DNA from: Spirochaeta sp.
GTDB taxonomy: Bacteria; Spirochaetota; Spirochaetia; DSM-2461
Length of the DNA stretch: 7,464 nucleotides
Assembly (NCBI GenBank): GCA_030592625.1
Contig: JAUVIY010000120.1
Coordinates: 1-7,464 of the forward strand
Reading direction: 5' to 3'
Shown one piece after another: positions 1 to 6,649 of the stretch. A model generated the notes under the pieces. It searched no databases. It was not told where the DNA came from and saw only the letters and a program-made list of their open reading frames with translations. Positions within the stretch are counted from its first letter, which is position 1; each line of letters starts with the position of its first letter. The position numbers and the translations under genes are program-made.

Positions 1-1100
1 AACTGCCTCTTGATGAGTTAGTTGGTGATCTATCCATGGGAGATCAACAGCTTGTCGCCATTTGTCGTGCACTGACATCCGATATCCGTCTGCTTATCAT
101 GGATGAACCGACAACGGCACTTACCAGAAAAGAGGTGAAGGGACTGTTCACAGTCGTCAAGGAACTCAAAACCCAGGGTATCGCCTCTCTGTTCGTCAGT
201 CACAAACTTGGTGAAGTTTTTGAAATCGCCGAACGTGTAACGGTGCTGCGAGACGGGAAGAAGGTTGAAACATACAAGGCGGATGAATTGGATGATTCCA
301 AACTCTCGTTTCTTATGACAGGCCAGGAACTTGAGTACAAGCCGTATGTCTATCAACGCCCGGATGACGAACCGCTCCTTGAAGTCAGTAATTTATCCAG
401 GGGAAATAATTTCGCCGACGTGAGTTTCAAGCTTTATCCCGGTGAAATACTCGGAATAACAGGCCTTCTCGGTTCAGGCCGTACTGAATTGGCTATGACT
501 CTGTTCGGGTTGAACCCGCCGGACAGCGGTGAAGTATTGCTGGAAGGAAAAAAATTGAAGCTCCGTTCGGCTTATGAATCGGTTCAGGCGGGGATAGCCT
601 ATGTTCCGGAGAACCGTCTCGTCCAGGGGCTTGTGATGCCTCAATCAGTGGATCGAAATATCATCATTACAACGATCCGAAAGCTGACGAACAAATTCAG
701 AATGATTGATCGTGAGAGATTTCAGGACAATATCGACAAGTGGGTCAAACGGCTGAGAATCAAAGTTCCCGATACGAATTCACCGGTACGGACTCTGTCG
801 GGAGGGAATCAGCAGCGGGTTGTGCTGGCAAAATGGATGGCTTCAAACCCCAAAGTTCTGATACTCGACGGTCCGACGGTTGGTATCGATGTCGCAGCGA
901 AAAGCGCTATTCACTCTTTTCTTCGTGAGCTCGCATCAGCCGGAGTGGGTGTGATTATCATATCGGATGAGGTTCAGGAGGTTCATGGGAACTGCAACCG
1001 GGTTATTCTGATGCATCGCGGAAGGTTTCGGGAGCAGTACGATGTCACAATTACTACTCCGGCGGATATACAGCAGGCGATCGAGCGAATCGCTTTATAG
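1..1100 (+). CDS. Sugar ABC importer, double ATP-binding subunit (RbsA/MglA type), 5' end cut off
   Basis: This is the cytoplasmic ATPase that powers a carbohydrate or nucleoside importer of the ribose/galactose class. The reading frame is open from nt 3, so the gene starts before the window. The 365 visible residues compare with about 500 for the family, so about 135 residues including the first Walker A are missing. In NBD1 the signature LSMGDQQ (nt 30-50), Walker B LLIMDEP (90-110) and switch His in FVSHK (His at 201-203) are present. NBD2 has a degenerate Walker A GLLGSGRT (462-485, Arg for Lys), a clean signature LSGGNQQ (795-815) and an altered Walker B LILDGPT, where Gly (870-872) replaces the catalytic Glu. 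The switch position is Asp (966-968). Arg in the NBD2 Walker A is usual for RbsA-like proteins; the Glu-to-Gly change is not the textbook RbsA sequence. Two permease genes follow in the same operon. The substrate cannot be read from this subunit. Confidence 0.95.
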   Translation, partial: LPLDELVGDLSMGDQQLVAICRALTSDIRLLIMDEPTTALTRKEVKGLFTVVKELKTQGIASLFVSHKLGEVFEIAERVTVLRDGKKVETYKADELDDSKLSFLMTGQELEYKPYVYQRPDDEPLLEVSNLSRGNNFADVSFKLYPGEILGITGLLGSGRTELAMTLFGLNPPDSGEVLLEGKKLKLRSAYESVQAGIAYVPENRLVQGLVMPQSVDRNIIITTIRKLTNKFRMIDRERFQDNIDKWVKRLRIKVPDTNSPVRTLSGGNQQRVVLAKWMASNPKVLILDGPTVGIDVAAKSAIHSFLRELASAGVGVIIISDEVQEVHGNCNRVILMHRGRFREQYDVTITTPADIQQAIERIAL

Positions 1101-1104
1101 TTAT

Positions 1105-1109
1105 AGGGG
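1105..1109 (+). promoter_or_regulatory. Ribosome binding site of the first permease gene
   Basis: AGGGG lies 6 nt before GTG at 1116 and sets the start at that GTG rather than an ATG. It sits in the 15-nt spacer after the ATPase stop codon. Confidence 0.6.
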
Positions 1110-1115
1110 TGTATT

Positions 1116-2120
1116 GTGAAGCGACTTCTCCAAAAACATGAATCTTACATTTTTCTCGCAATCATCCTTCTGACAGTCGTTATTACGGCTCTTAATCAGA
1201 ACTTCCTTACTCTCGAGAACCTCTTTGATATTCTGAAGAGCTATTCCTTCATCGGAATCATGTCTGTCGGTGTGCTGGTGGTACTGATTTCCGGAGGCAT
1301 TGATATCTCTTTTACCGCAGTTGCAACGGTGGGTCAGTATGTCATGGCTGTCATTATTACAAAATACACCGGCAATATCGTCCTTGCTTTTACGATTTCG
1401 ATTTTCATTGGAATACTGCTTGGTCTGATAAATGCCATGTTTATATATTTTTTCAACATACCTACCATCATTGTTACCATAGGTACTCTGAATGTCTTTT
1501 ATGGTTTGTTGATCGTTTTCTCAGGCGGCCGATGGTTATACAATTTGCCGGAATGGTTTGCAAAATTTGCTGAGATTCGCGTGTTGACTCTGCTCAATGC
1601 CAACGGAATACCTTACGGCCTATCCATAATCACGGTTATCTGGATAGCCGTAATCGCCATTGCCGCATTCATTTTACGTTTCACGGTTCTCGGCCGCAGC
1701 CTCTATGCTGTCGGCGGCTGCGGATTCGATAAGAGTCCGGCTCAACGTGCGGGAATCAACATTTTCCGCGTCCAGATGTTCGTTTATGCGTTTATGGGCT
1801 TCACTGCGGGAATCGCCGGAGTCGTTCAGGCACTTCTGGTACAGACTGTTGCTCCGAACAGCATCGTGGGTAAAGAACTGAATGTTATCGCAGCAGTCAT
1901 CATCGGGGGTGCAAGTATATCCGGCGGTACAGGAACCATTACGGGAACGGTCCTGGGAGTCATGCTGCTGGCCATATTGAGCAACGGTCTCACACTGATG
2001 AGAGTTCCATCATATTGGTATGATGTCGTTATCGGATTGGTAATACTTTTAAGTGTCAGTGCCAGCGCACTGCGGCAGAAGAAAAAAATGCAACGGGCCA
2101 TTGCGGTGGAGGAAGCCTGA
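1116..2120 (+). CDS. Sugar ABC importer permease 1 (RbsC-like)
   Basis: This inner-membrane protein of 334 residues, normal for the family, forms half of the transport channel. A GTG start is supported by AGGGG 6 nt upstream. Hydrophobic segments recur along the whole length, beginning at about residues 11-26. RbsC-family landmarks are GGIDIS (60-65), the conserved stretch around NIPTIIVTIGTLN (114-126), the cytoplasmic coupling region YAVGGCGFDKSPAQRAGIN (197-215), which should contact the ATPase, and GGASISGGTGTITG (264-277). The end is basic (RQKKK, 320-324) and presumably cytoplasmic. It follows the ATPase by 15 nt and precedes a second, different permease by 2 nt, so the channel is probably a heterodimer, as in the Lsr or Ytf/Yjf transporters. 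Substrate unknown. Confidence 0.95.
   Translation: MKRLLQKHESYIFLAIILLTVVITALNQNFLTLENLFDILKSYSFIGIMSVGVLVVLISGGIDISFTAVATVGQYVMAVIITKYTGNIVLAFTISIFIGILLGLINAMFIYFFNIPTIIVTIGTLNVFYGLLIVFSGGRWLYNLPEWFAKFAEIRVLTLLNANGIPYGLSIITVIWIAVIAIAAFILRFTVLGRSLYAVGGCGFDKSPAQRAGINIFRVQMFVYAFMGFTAGIAGVVQALLVQTVAPNSIVGKELNVIAAVIIGGASISGGTGTITGTVLGVMLLAILSNGLTLMRVPSYWYDVVIGLVILLSVSASALRQKKKMQRAIAVEEA
2108..2113 (+). promoter_or_regulatory. Ribosome binding site of the second permease gene, inside the first
   Basis: GGAGGA lies 9 nt before GTG at 2123 and overlaps the last codons of the first permease gene. It fixes the GTG start, and its position suggests coupled translation of the two permeases. Confidence 0.75.
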
Positions 2121-2122
2121 CT

Positions 2123-3118
2123 GTGGAACTGAAAAAACGAATCAACTGGATACAGAACGAATTCGCCATGCTGTCCATCATTATTCTGGTTGTATTGCTG
2201 CTCATGGGGGTACTCAACCCACTGCGATTCTTCCGAATCTATAACCTGCAGTCCATGGCCTTTCAGCTTCCGGAACTCGGTCTTCTTTCATTGGGAATGA
2301 TGGTGATTATGCTCACCGGAGGGATTAATCTGTCCCTCATCGCTTCGGCCAATCTCTCGGGAATCCTGATGGCACTCGTACTCAATCGTCTGGCACCGCC
2401 TGAAACCTTCATTGGTTCAGGCTCAGGTATTGTGCTGCTGGTTATTCTGGTCGGGCTTGCGGCAGGGGTCGCTGTCGGACTCGCGAACGGCGCTCTTGTT
2501 GCATATGTCGGTGTTTCGCCGATATTGGCTACCCTGGGTATGATGACCCTCCTTAACGGAGTGAATATCCTGATTACGAAAGGGTATGTTATTTCGGGTT
2601 TTCCGCCGGCATTCCAATTCATTGGAAACGGGAAAGCGCTGGGAATCCCATTTCCCATGATAATTTTTGCTTTGATTGCCATTGTCGTCGGCATTGCCAT
2701 GAAGCGTACGCCTTACGGACTCGAAGTCTATATGCTCGGAACCAATGAAATCGCAACTCGTTACTCCGCAGTAAACGTGCCGAAAGTACTGATGAAAAGC
2801 TATGTAATATCCGGTTTACTCTCTGCGACGGCGGCGATAGTAATGATTTCTCGTTTCAACTCGGCAAAGTCGGATTACGGCGAATCATACCTTCTCGTCA
2901 CAATACTGGCGGCGATTCTGGGCGGAACGAACGTATATGGCGGATTCGGGAAGGTAACCGGACTGATACTGGCCCTTGTTATTCTGCAGATAATTTCCAG
3001 TGGTCTCAATCTGCTGCAAGTGAATGCGTTCATTACACGAGCCATCTGGGGAATGATACTCGCTGCGGTGATGATTGGTCAGTATTACAGGATCCGGGCT
3101 GCTTCAAGAATTCGCTGA
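2123..3118 (+). CDS. Sugar ABC importer permease 2 (RbsC-like)
   Basis: This is the second inner-membrane channel subunit, 331 residues, starting at GTG after a strong GGAGGA site. Family landmarks are TGGINLSLIASANLSG (65-80, the counterpart of GGIDIS in permease 1), a hydrophobic core at about 103-127, VSPILATLGMMTLLNG (131-146), the coupling region around LGTNEIATRYSAVNV (205-219) and GGTNVYGGFGKVTG (267-280). It is clearly homologous to permease 1 but diverged along its whole length, so the pair probably works as a heterodimer on the double ATPase. Only 2 nt separate it from permease 1. It is the last gene of the operon: its TGA is 6 nt from the stop of the convergent lipoprotein gene, and there is no hairpin in that gap to act as a terminator. 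Confidence 0.95.
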   Translation: MELKKRINWIQNEFAMLSIIILVVLLLMGVLNPLRFFRIYNLQSMAFQLPELGLLSLGMMVIMLTGGINLSLIASANLSGILMALVLNRLAPPETFIGSGSGIVLLVILVGLAAGVAVGLANGALVAYVGVSPILATLGMMTLLNGVNILITKGYVISGFPPAFQFIGNGKALGIPFPMIIFALIAIVVGIAMKRTPYGLEVYMLGTNEIATRYSAVNVPKVLMKSYVISGLLSATAAIVMISRFNSAKSDYGESYLLVTILAAILGGTNVYGGFGKVTGLILALVILQIISSGLNLLQVNAFITRAIWGMILAAVMIGQYYRIRAASRIR

Positions 3119-3124
3119 GTTCTT

Positions 3125-4915
3125 CTACAGAAGCATTATCTGATCCAGGTCGATGGAAAATTCCAGAATATCGCTTCTCAATGCCCTGCGAATGGTATTT
3201 CGCGGGATGGCGAAGATATACTGCATGCGGATGCTGTCGGTCTTCAGAGGAATATCGGCCATACTGCCGCCATCGGTACCGATGGATGAAAATGGTTTAC
3301 TGATATGGGTCCAGCCTGAATTCATGCTGAAATCGGAACTGTAGTATTGATTCGTGTCTGTGCCGACAATTTCTATATAGCAGCTCTCAAAAGTCTCCGA
3401 CCTGATAAGCATGGAGAGGGACTCGAATCCTTCCCAGTCGATCCCTGTGAACAGGCTGTATATAACGTAGAGATCCTGTTCGTCGTTCAGGAAATCCATG
3501 ATTGCATCATTGATTTCCATTCTACCGGACAGTCTCAAGAAGCGGCCCGCGGGTCCGTCTTCAACAAGAGTTGTACGGAGAACTACAGATTCCACGCCTT
3601 CGTTTTTTTTCAGTACACCGGTATCTGACTCGGAATAATCCATATAGATATGTGAGCCGCCGATCCTGAATAACCCCGGAGCCCTGGCTACCTCATCTTC
3701 ATAGGCTTCAATGAGACCTTCGGGATCGGGTTCGTTGAGCTTGAAGAGTCCAAGATCGTCGACCCGGAGACGGCTCTCGAGAAACACATCATTCCGGAAA
3801 TGCCCGGCATTAAGATTATCCAGGTACGGCACAGCGAAACCGATGGAAATCGGTTTGGAATAATCTGGTTCGCCCAGGCCTGAAACGTCCATGAATGAAT
3901 TGAAGGGAATTTGCAATCTTGTCCATTCATCAGGGTTCAATGTCATGGGTGCCATCCGGGTTATCTGCTCACCATCGGCTCTGGTTTGCTGAACGAATGC
4001 CGACAGCTGGGAAAAGCCTTCCGGGTAAATACTGAAAGTCACCCCATCCTGTCCATCGGCGTCCCAATCGGTGTTGTAGATAAGGTAGAAATTCAGGTCG
4101 CTGTCGTTCCAGTCGTTCCAGTCGTTCAGGATGTCAACCGAATCGAACTCCGCTTCGAACTGCAGATATCCGTAGCCTTCATCAGCGGTGCCTGTTTTAC
4201 CGGAGGCGAATATAATCCGTTCTCCCCAGAATTCTTCGTAATGAGATGGACTCAAGCTGACAATGGAACCATCATAGTTTTCGTAAATCGTCCTGACGGT
4301 AGTTGCCCCTGCAATTTCAACGGCACCGCCATGCACCAATATCGTTTCGCTTGCGCTATCACGGGCGAATCCCTCTTCCAGTTCGTAATCGAGAAAGAAG
4401 CCTCCGAGAACGGCACCACTTTCGACTTCGACGATTTGAATGTTCACCTTATCAAAATCTTCCAGGGGGATGATGTATCCGATCAGGATAGCATCTGCCC
4501 CAAGGAGCTCTCCGATGTCAACCTGGGTCTCTTCGGATACCAGATCGGAAACCATCAGAGACTGTTCGGACATCACCCGATCCAGCCCCTGCCTGCTGAC
4601 TATTGTGATTTCATCACCGGCAAGGTTGGCGATTTCCGTTGTCAATCCGGTAATCAGGTAATCGCTGATATTGCTTTCCCTGCCGTCAACCGTAAAATAA
4701 TAGACTGCCATTGTTCTCGAGGCACCATCCGAGAGGAGGGATACAGTCTGTATGGCGATTTCAGATACCAGTTCATCGATACCATGGATCAGGTTTTCCG
4801 GTTCTTCGAGCATAGCCCGTTCCCCGGTTGTCGAGGGTGTCGTGGTACAGCCTGAAATCACCAGAATCGCGAGAATGATGACAGCCGTCCTGAGTATCGA
4901 ACCGAAGTTTTTCAT
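3125..4915 (-). CDS. Large envelope lipoprotein: CsgG/FlgO-like domain plus two predicted beta-sandwich domains
   Basis: This is a 596-residue predicted lipoprotein. I chose ATG at 4915 because a signal peptide starts there and AGGA lies 8 nt upstream; an in-frame ATG at 4966 would add 17 residues with no ribosome site. Residues 8-20 are hydrophobic and end in the lipobox ISGC (Cys23). Residues about 68-175 resemble the periplasmic domain shared by CsgG, FlgO and LpoB: MAVYYF strand, VSRQGLDRVMSEQSL (106-120) and IGELLGADAILIGYI (134-148). Residues about 205-392 and 415-596 look like two beta-sandwich (CIA30 or carbohydrate-binding jelly-roll) domains. The first carries DEWTRLQIPFNSF (329-341) and ends RVDDLGLF; the second carries SGWTHISKPFSS (533-544) and ends SIDLDQIML. 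The sandwich assignment rests on pattern only. Partners and ligand are unknown. A neighbouring Omp85 gene makes an outer-membrane role plausible. Confidence 0.85.
   Translation of the reverse strand: MKNFGSILRTAVIILAILVISGCTTTPSTTGERAMLEEPENLIHGIDELVSEIAIQTVSLLSDGASRTMAVYYFTVDGRESNISDYLITGLTTEIANLAGDEITIVSRQGLDRVMSEQSLMVSDLVSEETQVDIGELLGADAILIGYIIPLEDFDKVNIQIVEVESGAVLGGFFLDYELEEGFARDSASETILVHGGAVEIAGATTVRTIYENYDGSIVSLSPSHYEEFWGERIIFASGKTGTADEGYGYLQFEAEFDSVDILNDWNDWNDSDLNFYLIYNTDWDADGQDGVTFSIYPEGFSQLSAFVQQTRADGEQITRMAPMTLNPDEWTRLQIPFNSFMDVSGLGEPDYSKPISIGFAVPYLDNLNAGHFRNDVFLESRLRVDDLGLFKLNEPDPEGLIEAYEDEVARAPGLFRIGGSHIYMDYSESDTGVLKKNEGVESVVLRTTLVEDGPAGRFLRLSGRMEINDAIMDFLNDEQDLYVIYSLFTGIDWEGFESLSMLIRSETFESCYIEIVGTDTNQYYSSDFSMNSGWTHISKPFSSIGTDGGSMADIPLKTDSIRMQYIFAIPRNTIRRALRSDILEFSIDLDQIMLL
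4103..4129 (-). repeat. Three tandem 9-nt units inside the lipoprotein gene
   Basis: On the plus strand, GTCGTTCCA occurs twice exactly (4103-4111, 4112-4120) and a third time with two changes at its end (4121-4129). Being in frame, the units encode NDWNDWNDS on the minus strand, at about residues 264-272 of the lipoprotein. This lies in the first beta-sandwich and probably in a surface loop. Confidence 0.9.
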
Positions 4916-4923
4916 GGGTACAA

Positions 4924-4927
4924 TCCT
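4924..4927 (-). promoter_or_regulatory. Ribosome binding site deciding the lipoprotein start
   Basis: On the minus strand AGGA lies 8 nt before ATG at 4915. No comparable site precedes the in-frame ATG at 4966, so the shorter form with a normal lipoprotein signal peptide is preferred. Confidence 0.6.
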
Positions 4928-5008
4928 AATCCGAACCGTGATGATACACAAACCACCCGTCTTCATTGCGATGATGTTCTGAGAATTGGGAAATGAATGA
5001 AGAAATGA

Positions 5009-5032
5009 CCGGCGGCTCGGTTGAGCCGCCGG
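5009..5032 (-). terminator. Rho-independent-type terminator after the 63-codon ORF
   Basis: A perfect 10-bp inverted repeat, CCGGCGGCTC and GAGCCGCCGG, encloses a 4-nt loop (GGTT on the plus strand). On the minus strand it is followed by a T-rich but interrupted tract (TCATTTCTTCATTCATTT), which gives it a direction. It begins 10 nt after the stop of the minus-strand ORF at 5043. The lipoprotein gene downstream (start 4915) would therefore need read-through or its own promoter between 4916 and 5008. I see no convincing -35/-10 pair there. Confidence 0.75.
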
Positions 5033-5042
5033 GATGAGATGT

Positions 5043-5234
5043 TTACTGAAGAGCGAAGAAAGTGGCGATAAGAAGGGAATATCCGAGTTTTTCTTCCGGA
5101 GTTACCAACTCCTGTTTTTCACCGAATCTGCGGTCGTCCCAGATAATCTTGTCTACTCTGGATTCGACGAATCCGTTCTGATAGGTCAGATGTAATGTGT
5201 TCACCAGCACCAGATTGCCCCGATGAGAAAACAT
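5043..5234 (-). CDS. Unrecognised 63-residue protein, possibly the remnant of a larger gene
   Basis: I do not recognise this product. ATG at 5234 is the only start available, because an in-frame TGA lies three codons upstream (5244-5246). The ribosome site is weak. There is no signal peptide or clear membrane helix. The sequence starts with beta-like alternation (NLVLVNTLHLTY, 7-18), has a charged middle (KIIWDDRRFGEKQE, 29-42) and ends in an aromatic stretch (LIATFFALQ, 55-63). Codon choice matches the neighbouring genes, and a strong terminator begins 10 nt after the stop; both suggest real expression now or recently. It is divergent from the Omp85 gene across only 50 bp. It may be a genuine small gene or the 3' end of a decayed longer one; the closed frame upstream and poor ribosome site leave this open. 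Confidence 0.5.
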   Translation of the reverse strand: MFSHRGNLVLVNTLHLTYQNGFVESRVDKIIWDDRRFGEKQELVTPEEKLGYSLLIATFFALQ

Positions 5235-5238
5235 ATGG

Positions 5239-5250
5239 CCGGTTCACCGG
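5239..5250. repeat. Short inverted repeat just upstream of the 63-codon ORF
   Basis: CCGGT-TC-ACCGG is a 5-bp inverted repeat with a 2-nt centre. It lies 4 nt before the ATG of the minus-strand ORF and 6 nt from the next inverted repeat, inside the 50-bp divergent spacer. It could be an operator half-site pair or chance. Confidence 0.45.
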
Positions 5251-5255
5251 GTAAA

Positions 5256-5282
5256 TACCGTATATCAGGAGTTGATACGGTA
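5256..5282 (+). promoter_or_regulatory. Inverted repeat enclosing the ribosome site of the Omp85 gene
   Basis: A perfect 8-bp inverted repeat, TACCGTAT (5256-5263) and ATACGGTA (5275-5282), surrounds an 11-nt loop that contains AGGAG (5267-5271). The right arm ends 2 nt before ATG at 5285. As RNA this would form a stem at the start codon with the ribosome site in the loop; as DNA it has the form of an operator. AGGAG lies 13 nt from ATG at 5285, a long spacing, and forming the stem would bring the two closer. The repeat is seen directly; any regulatory role is inference. Confidence 0.55.
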
Positions 5283-5284
5283 CA

Positions 5285-6649
5285 ATGGAATTTATAATGC
5301 CAGGCTCACCTCGCCGCAATTCGCTCCTTATGGTCATCTTATCAGCCGCAATTCTATTCATAACATCAGCACCTCATCTGGTTGCTGGAGAAAAGTCAAA
5401 CATCACTGTCATCGTCGAGGAGATCAGTTTTGAATCCGATAAGAAAACCCGTCCGGAGGCCCTGGCTCGGGAGGTAAAGCTGGAGGCTGGAACAGGATTC
5501 GAGAGTATAAACTATCTCCAGGATCGCCTGGACAGGGAGGTTCAGGATTTACTGAACCTCAGGGTATTTGCCGACGTAACGGTCCGGGTGGAAGACCTGC
5601 CCTCCGGCATTGGAGAACCCCGGAAGGTTCGCGTTGTTTTCACAGTCGTCGATACCTGGACTCTCTTCCCGTTTCTGGTACCCAGTTCCGACGGATCAAC
5701 TACCGCATTCAACCTCGCGGTGGTGGACAAAAATTTCCTGGGAACCCTCACCGAGTTCCGTATATCCGGAGACCTGGGTGTCGGCACCGATCCTATCGAC
5801 GGGAAATGGGAAATCCCCAGATGGGGACTCTATTTTATTTGGAGTGGGTTCACCGTCAACCGATGGCAATTCAGCACCCGGTTGAGCCAGACCTACCAGA
5901 CAGAGAGAAAGTTCGATGATACCATTCTCCTCCAGGATTACAGCTATTACGAAACTCTTCTGCTTTTTACCGTACGATATGAATTCAAACGCGTGCCGAA
6001 GCTTTTCACTTACATCATTCCGATGGTGAGCTTGCGCTATGAGTATGAAACGAGTGTGCAGGTGGAAGCCATTGAATACGAGTACTTCCGGACAGGATTG
6101 AGTCTGGGACTGGATTATAACCGAATCGACTGGATTGATTTTTACCGTAGAGGCTGGGCCCTGGGTTTGATGAACGCCACCTGGGGTAGTTCTGACGGGG
6201 AGAACGGCAACTTGAAGTCGATTTTTACATCCAGGATGTCGGTTCATGGGATTTTGGCCGGGATTAATCCCAATGCCAGACTCCTCAGTACCGTGAGTAT
6301 CAATCATGAAATGATCGGCCTGGGATCTCTCATTCGTGGAGTGCGTGATAATAACGTCTACGGCAACCGCGCTTTAATCCTCAATTCAGGCATCCAGATT
6401 CTGCTGTGGAAAGGCAAAGTAATCGAGCCTCATCTCCAACCCTTCGTCGACGTCGGCCTTGCCGCGAGGCGTAATGAACCGCTGGTTTGGACGGATGATT
6501 TCTTTGTAGGTGTCGGTTCGGAGCTTATTATTTTCCTGCCCGCCATACCCAGTGCTCAAGTCAGAGGATGGATTGGATTCGACCTGAGCGTGGATGGGTG
6601 GTCCAAGGCAAAATGGGAAGCCGGTCTGTCTTTCGACCTGCACTATTAG
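5285..6649 (+). CDS. Outer-membrane protein of the Omp85 (BamA/TamA) family with one POTRA domain
   Basis: This 454-residue protein carries a signal peptide (basic PRRN at 9-12, hydrophobic 14-28, likely cleavage near VAG at 33-35). A single POTRA-like domain covers about 39-125 (TVIVEEISF strand, helices around 56-92, VFADVTVRVED, KVRVVFTVVD). A beta barrel covers about 140-454. Omp85 landmarks in the barrel are DKNFLGTLTEFRISGD (148-163), LIRGVRDNNVYGNRAL (349-364) in place of the (V/I)RGF/Y lock motif, LQPFVDVGLA (384-393, the conserved PFVD-G element) and the C-terminal beta-signal ending AGLSFDLHY with a terminal aromatic. BamA has five POTRAs and TamA three, so this is a compact member, too small for BamA itself. 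The family inserts or exports outer-membrane proteins or lipids; the cargo is unknown. ATG at 5285 follows an in-frame stop at 5273; ATG at 5297 is an alternative start. Confidence 0.85.
   Translation: MEFIMPGSPRRNSLLMVILSAAILFITSAPHLVAGEKSNITVIVEEISFESDKKTRPEALAREVKLEAGTGFESINYLQDRLDREVQDLLNLRVFADVTVRVEDLPSGIGEPRKVRVVFTVVDTWTLFPFLVPSSDGSTTAFNLAVVDKNFLGTLTEFRISGDLGVGTDPIDGKWEIPRWGLYFIWSGFTVNRWQFSTRLSQTYQTERKFDDTILLQDYSYYETLLLFTVRYEFKRVPKLFTYIIPMVSLRYEYETSVQVEAIEYEYFRTGLSLGLDYNRIDWIDFYRRGWALGLMNATWGSSDGENGNLKSIFTSRMSVHGILAGINPNARLLSTVSINHEMIGLGSLIRGVRDNNVYGNRALILNSGIQILLWKGKVIEPHLQPFVDVGLAARRNEPLVWTDDFFVGVGSELIIFLPAIPSAQVRGWIGFDLSVDGWSKAKWEAGLSFDLHY

Noticed and set aside
3122..3133. Small inverted repeat CTTCT-AC-AGAAG at the convergent gene ends
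   Set aside because: The usable stem is only about 4 bp with no T tract, so it is too weak to call a terminator.
3911..4855. A 314-codon open frame on the plus strand, antisense to the lipoprotein gene
   Set aside because: The minus-strand product has a signal peptide, a lipobox and a recognisable domain. The plus-strand translation is Cys-rich with no domain pattern, and the long opening is a by-product of the opposite gene's codon use.
4916..4960. A possible promoter (TTGTGT, 17-nt gap, TAGGAT) before the lipoprotein gene on the minus strand
   Set aside because: Both boxes match the consensus poorly, and transcription would start almost at the ATG with no room for the ribosome site.
4916..4966. 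A longer lipoprotein start at ATG 4966
   Set aside because: It would place 17 residues, several of them basic, before an otherwise normal lipoprotein signal peptide, and it has no ribosome site.
5696..6307. A 203-codon open frame on the minus strand inside the Omp85 gene
   Set aside because: It is antisense to well-supported Omp85 barrel sequence and its translation shows no domain, signal or hydrophobic pattern.
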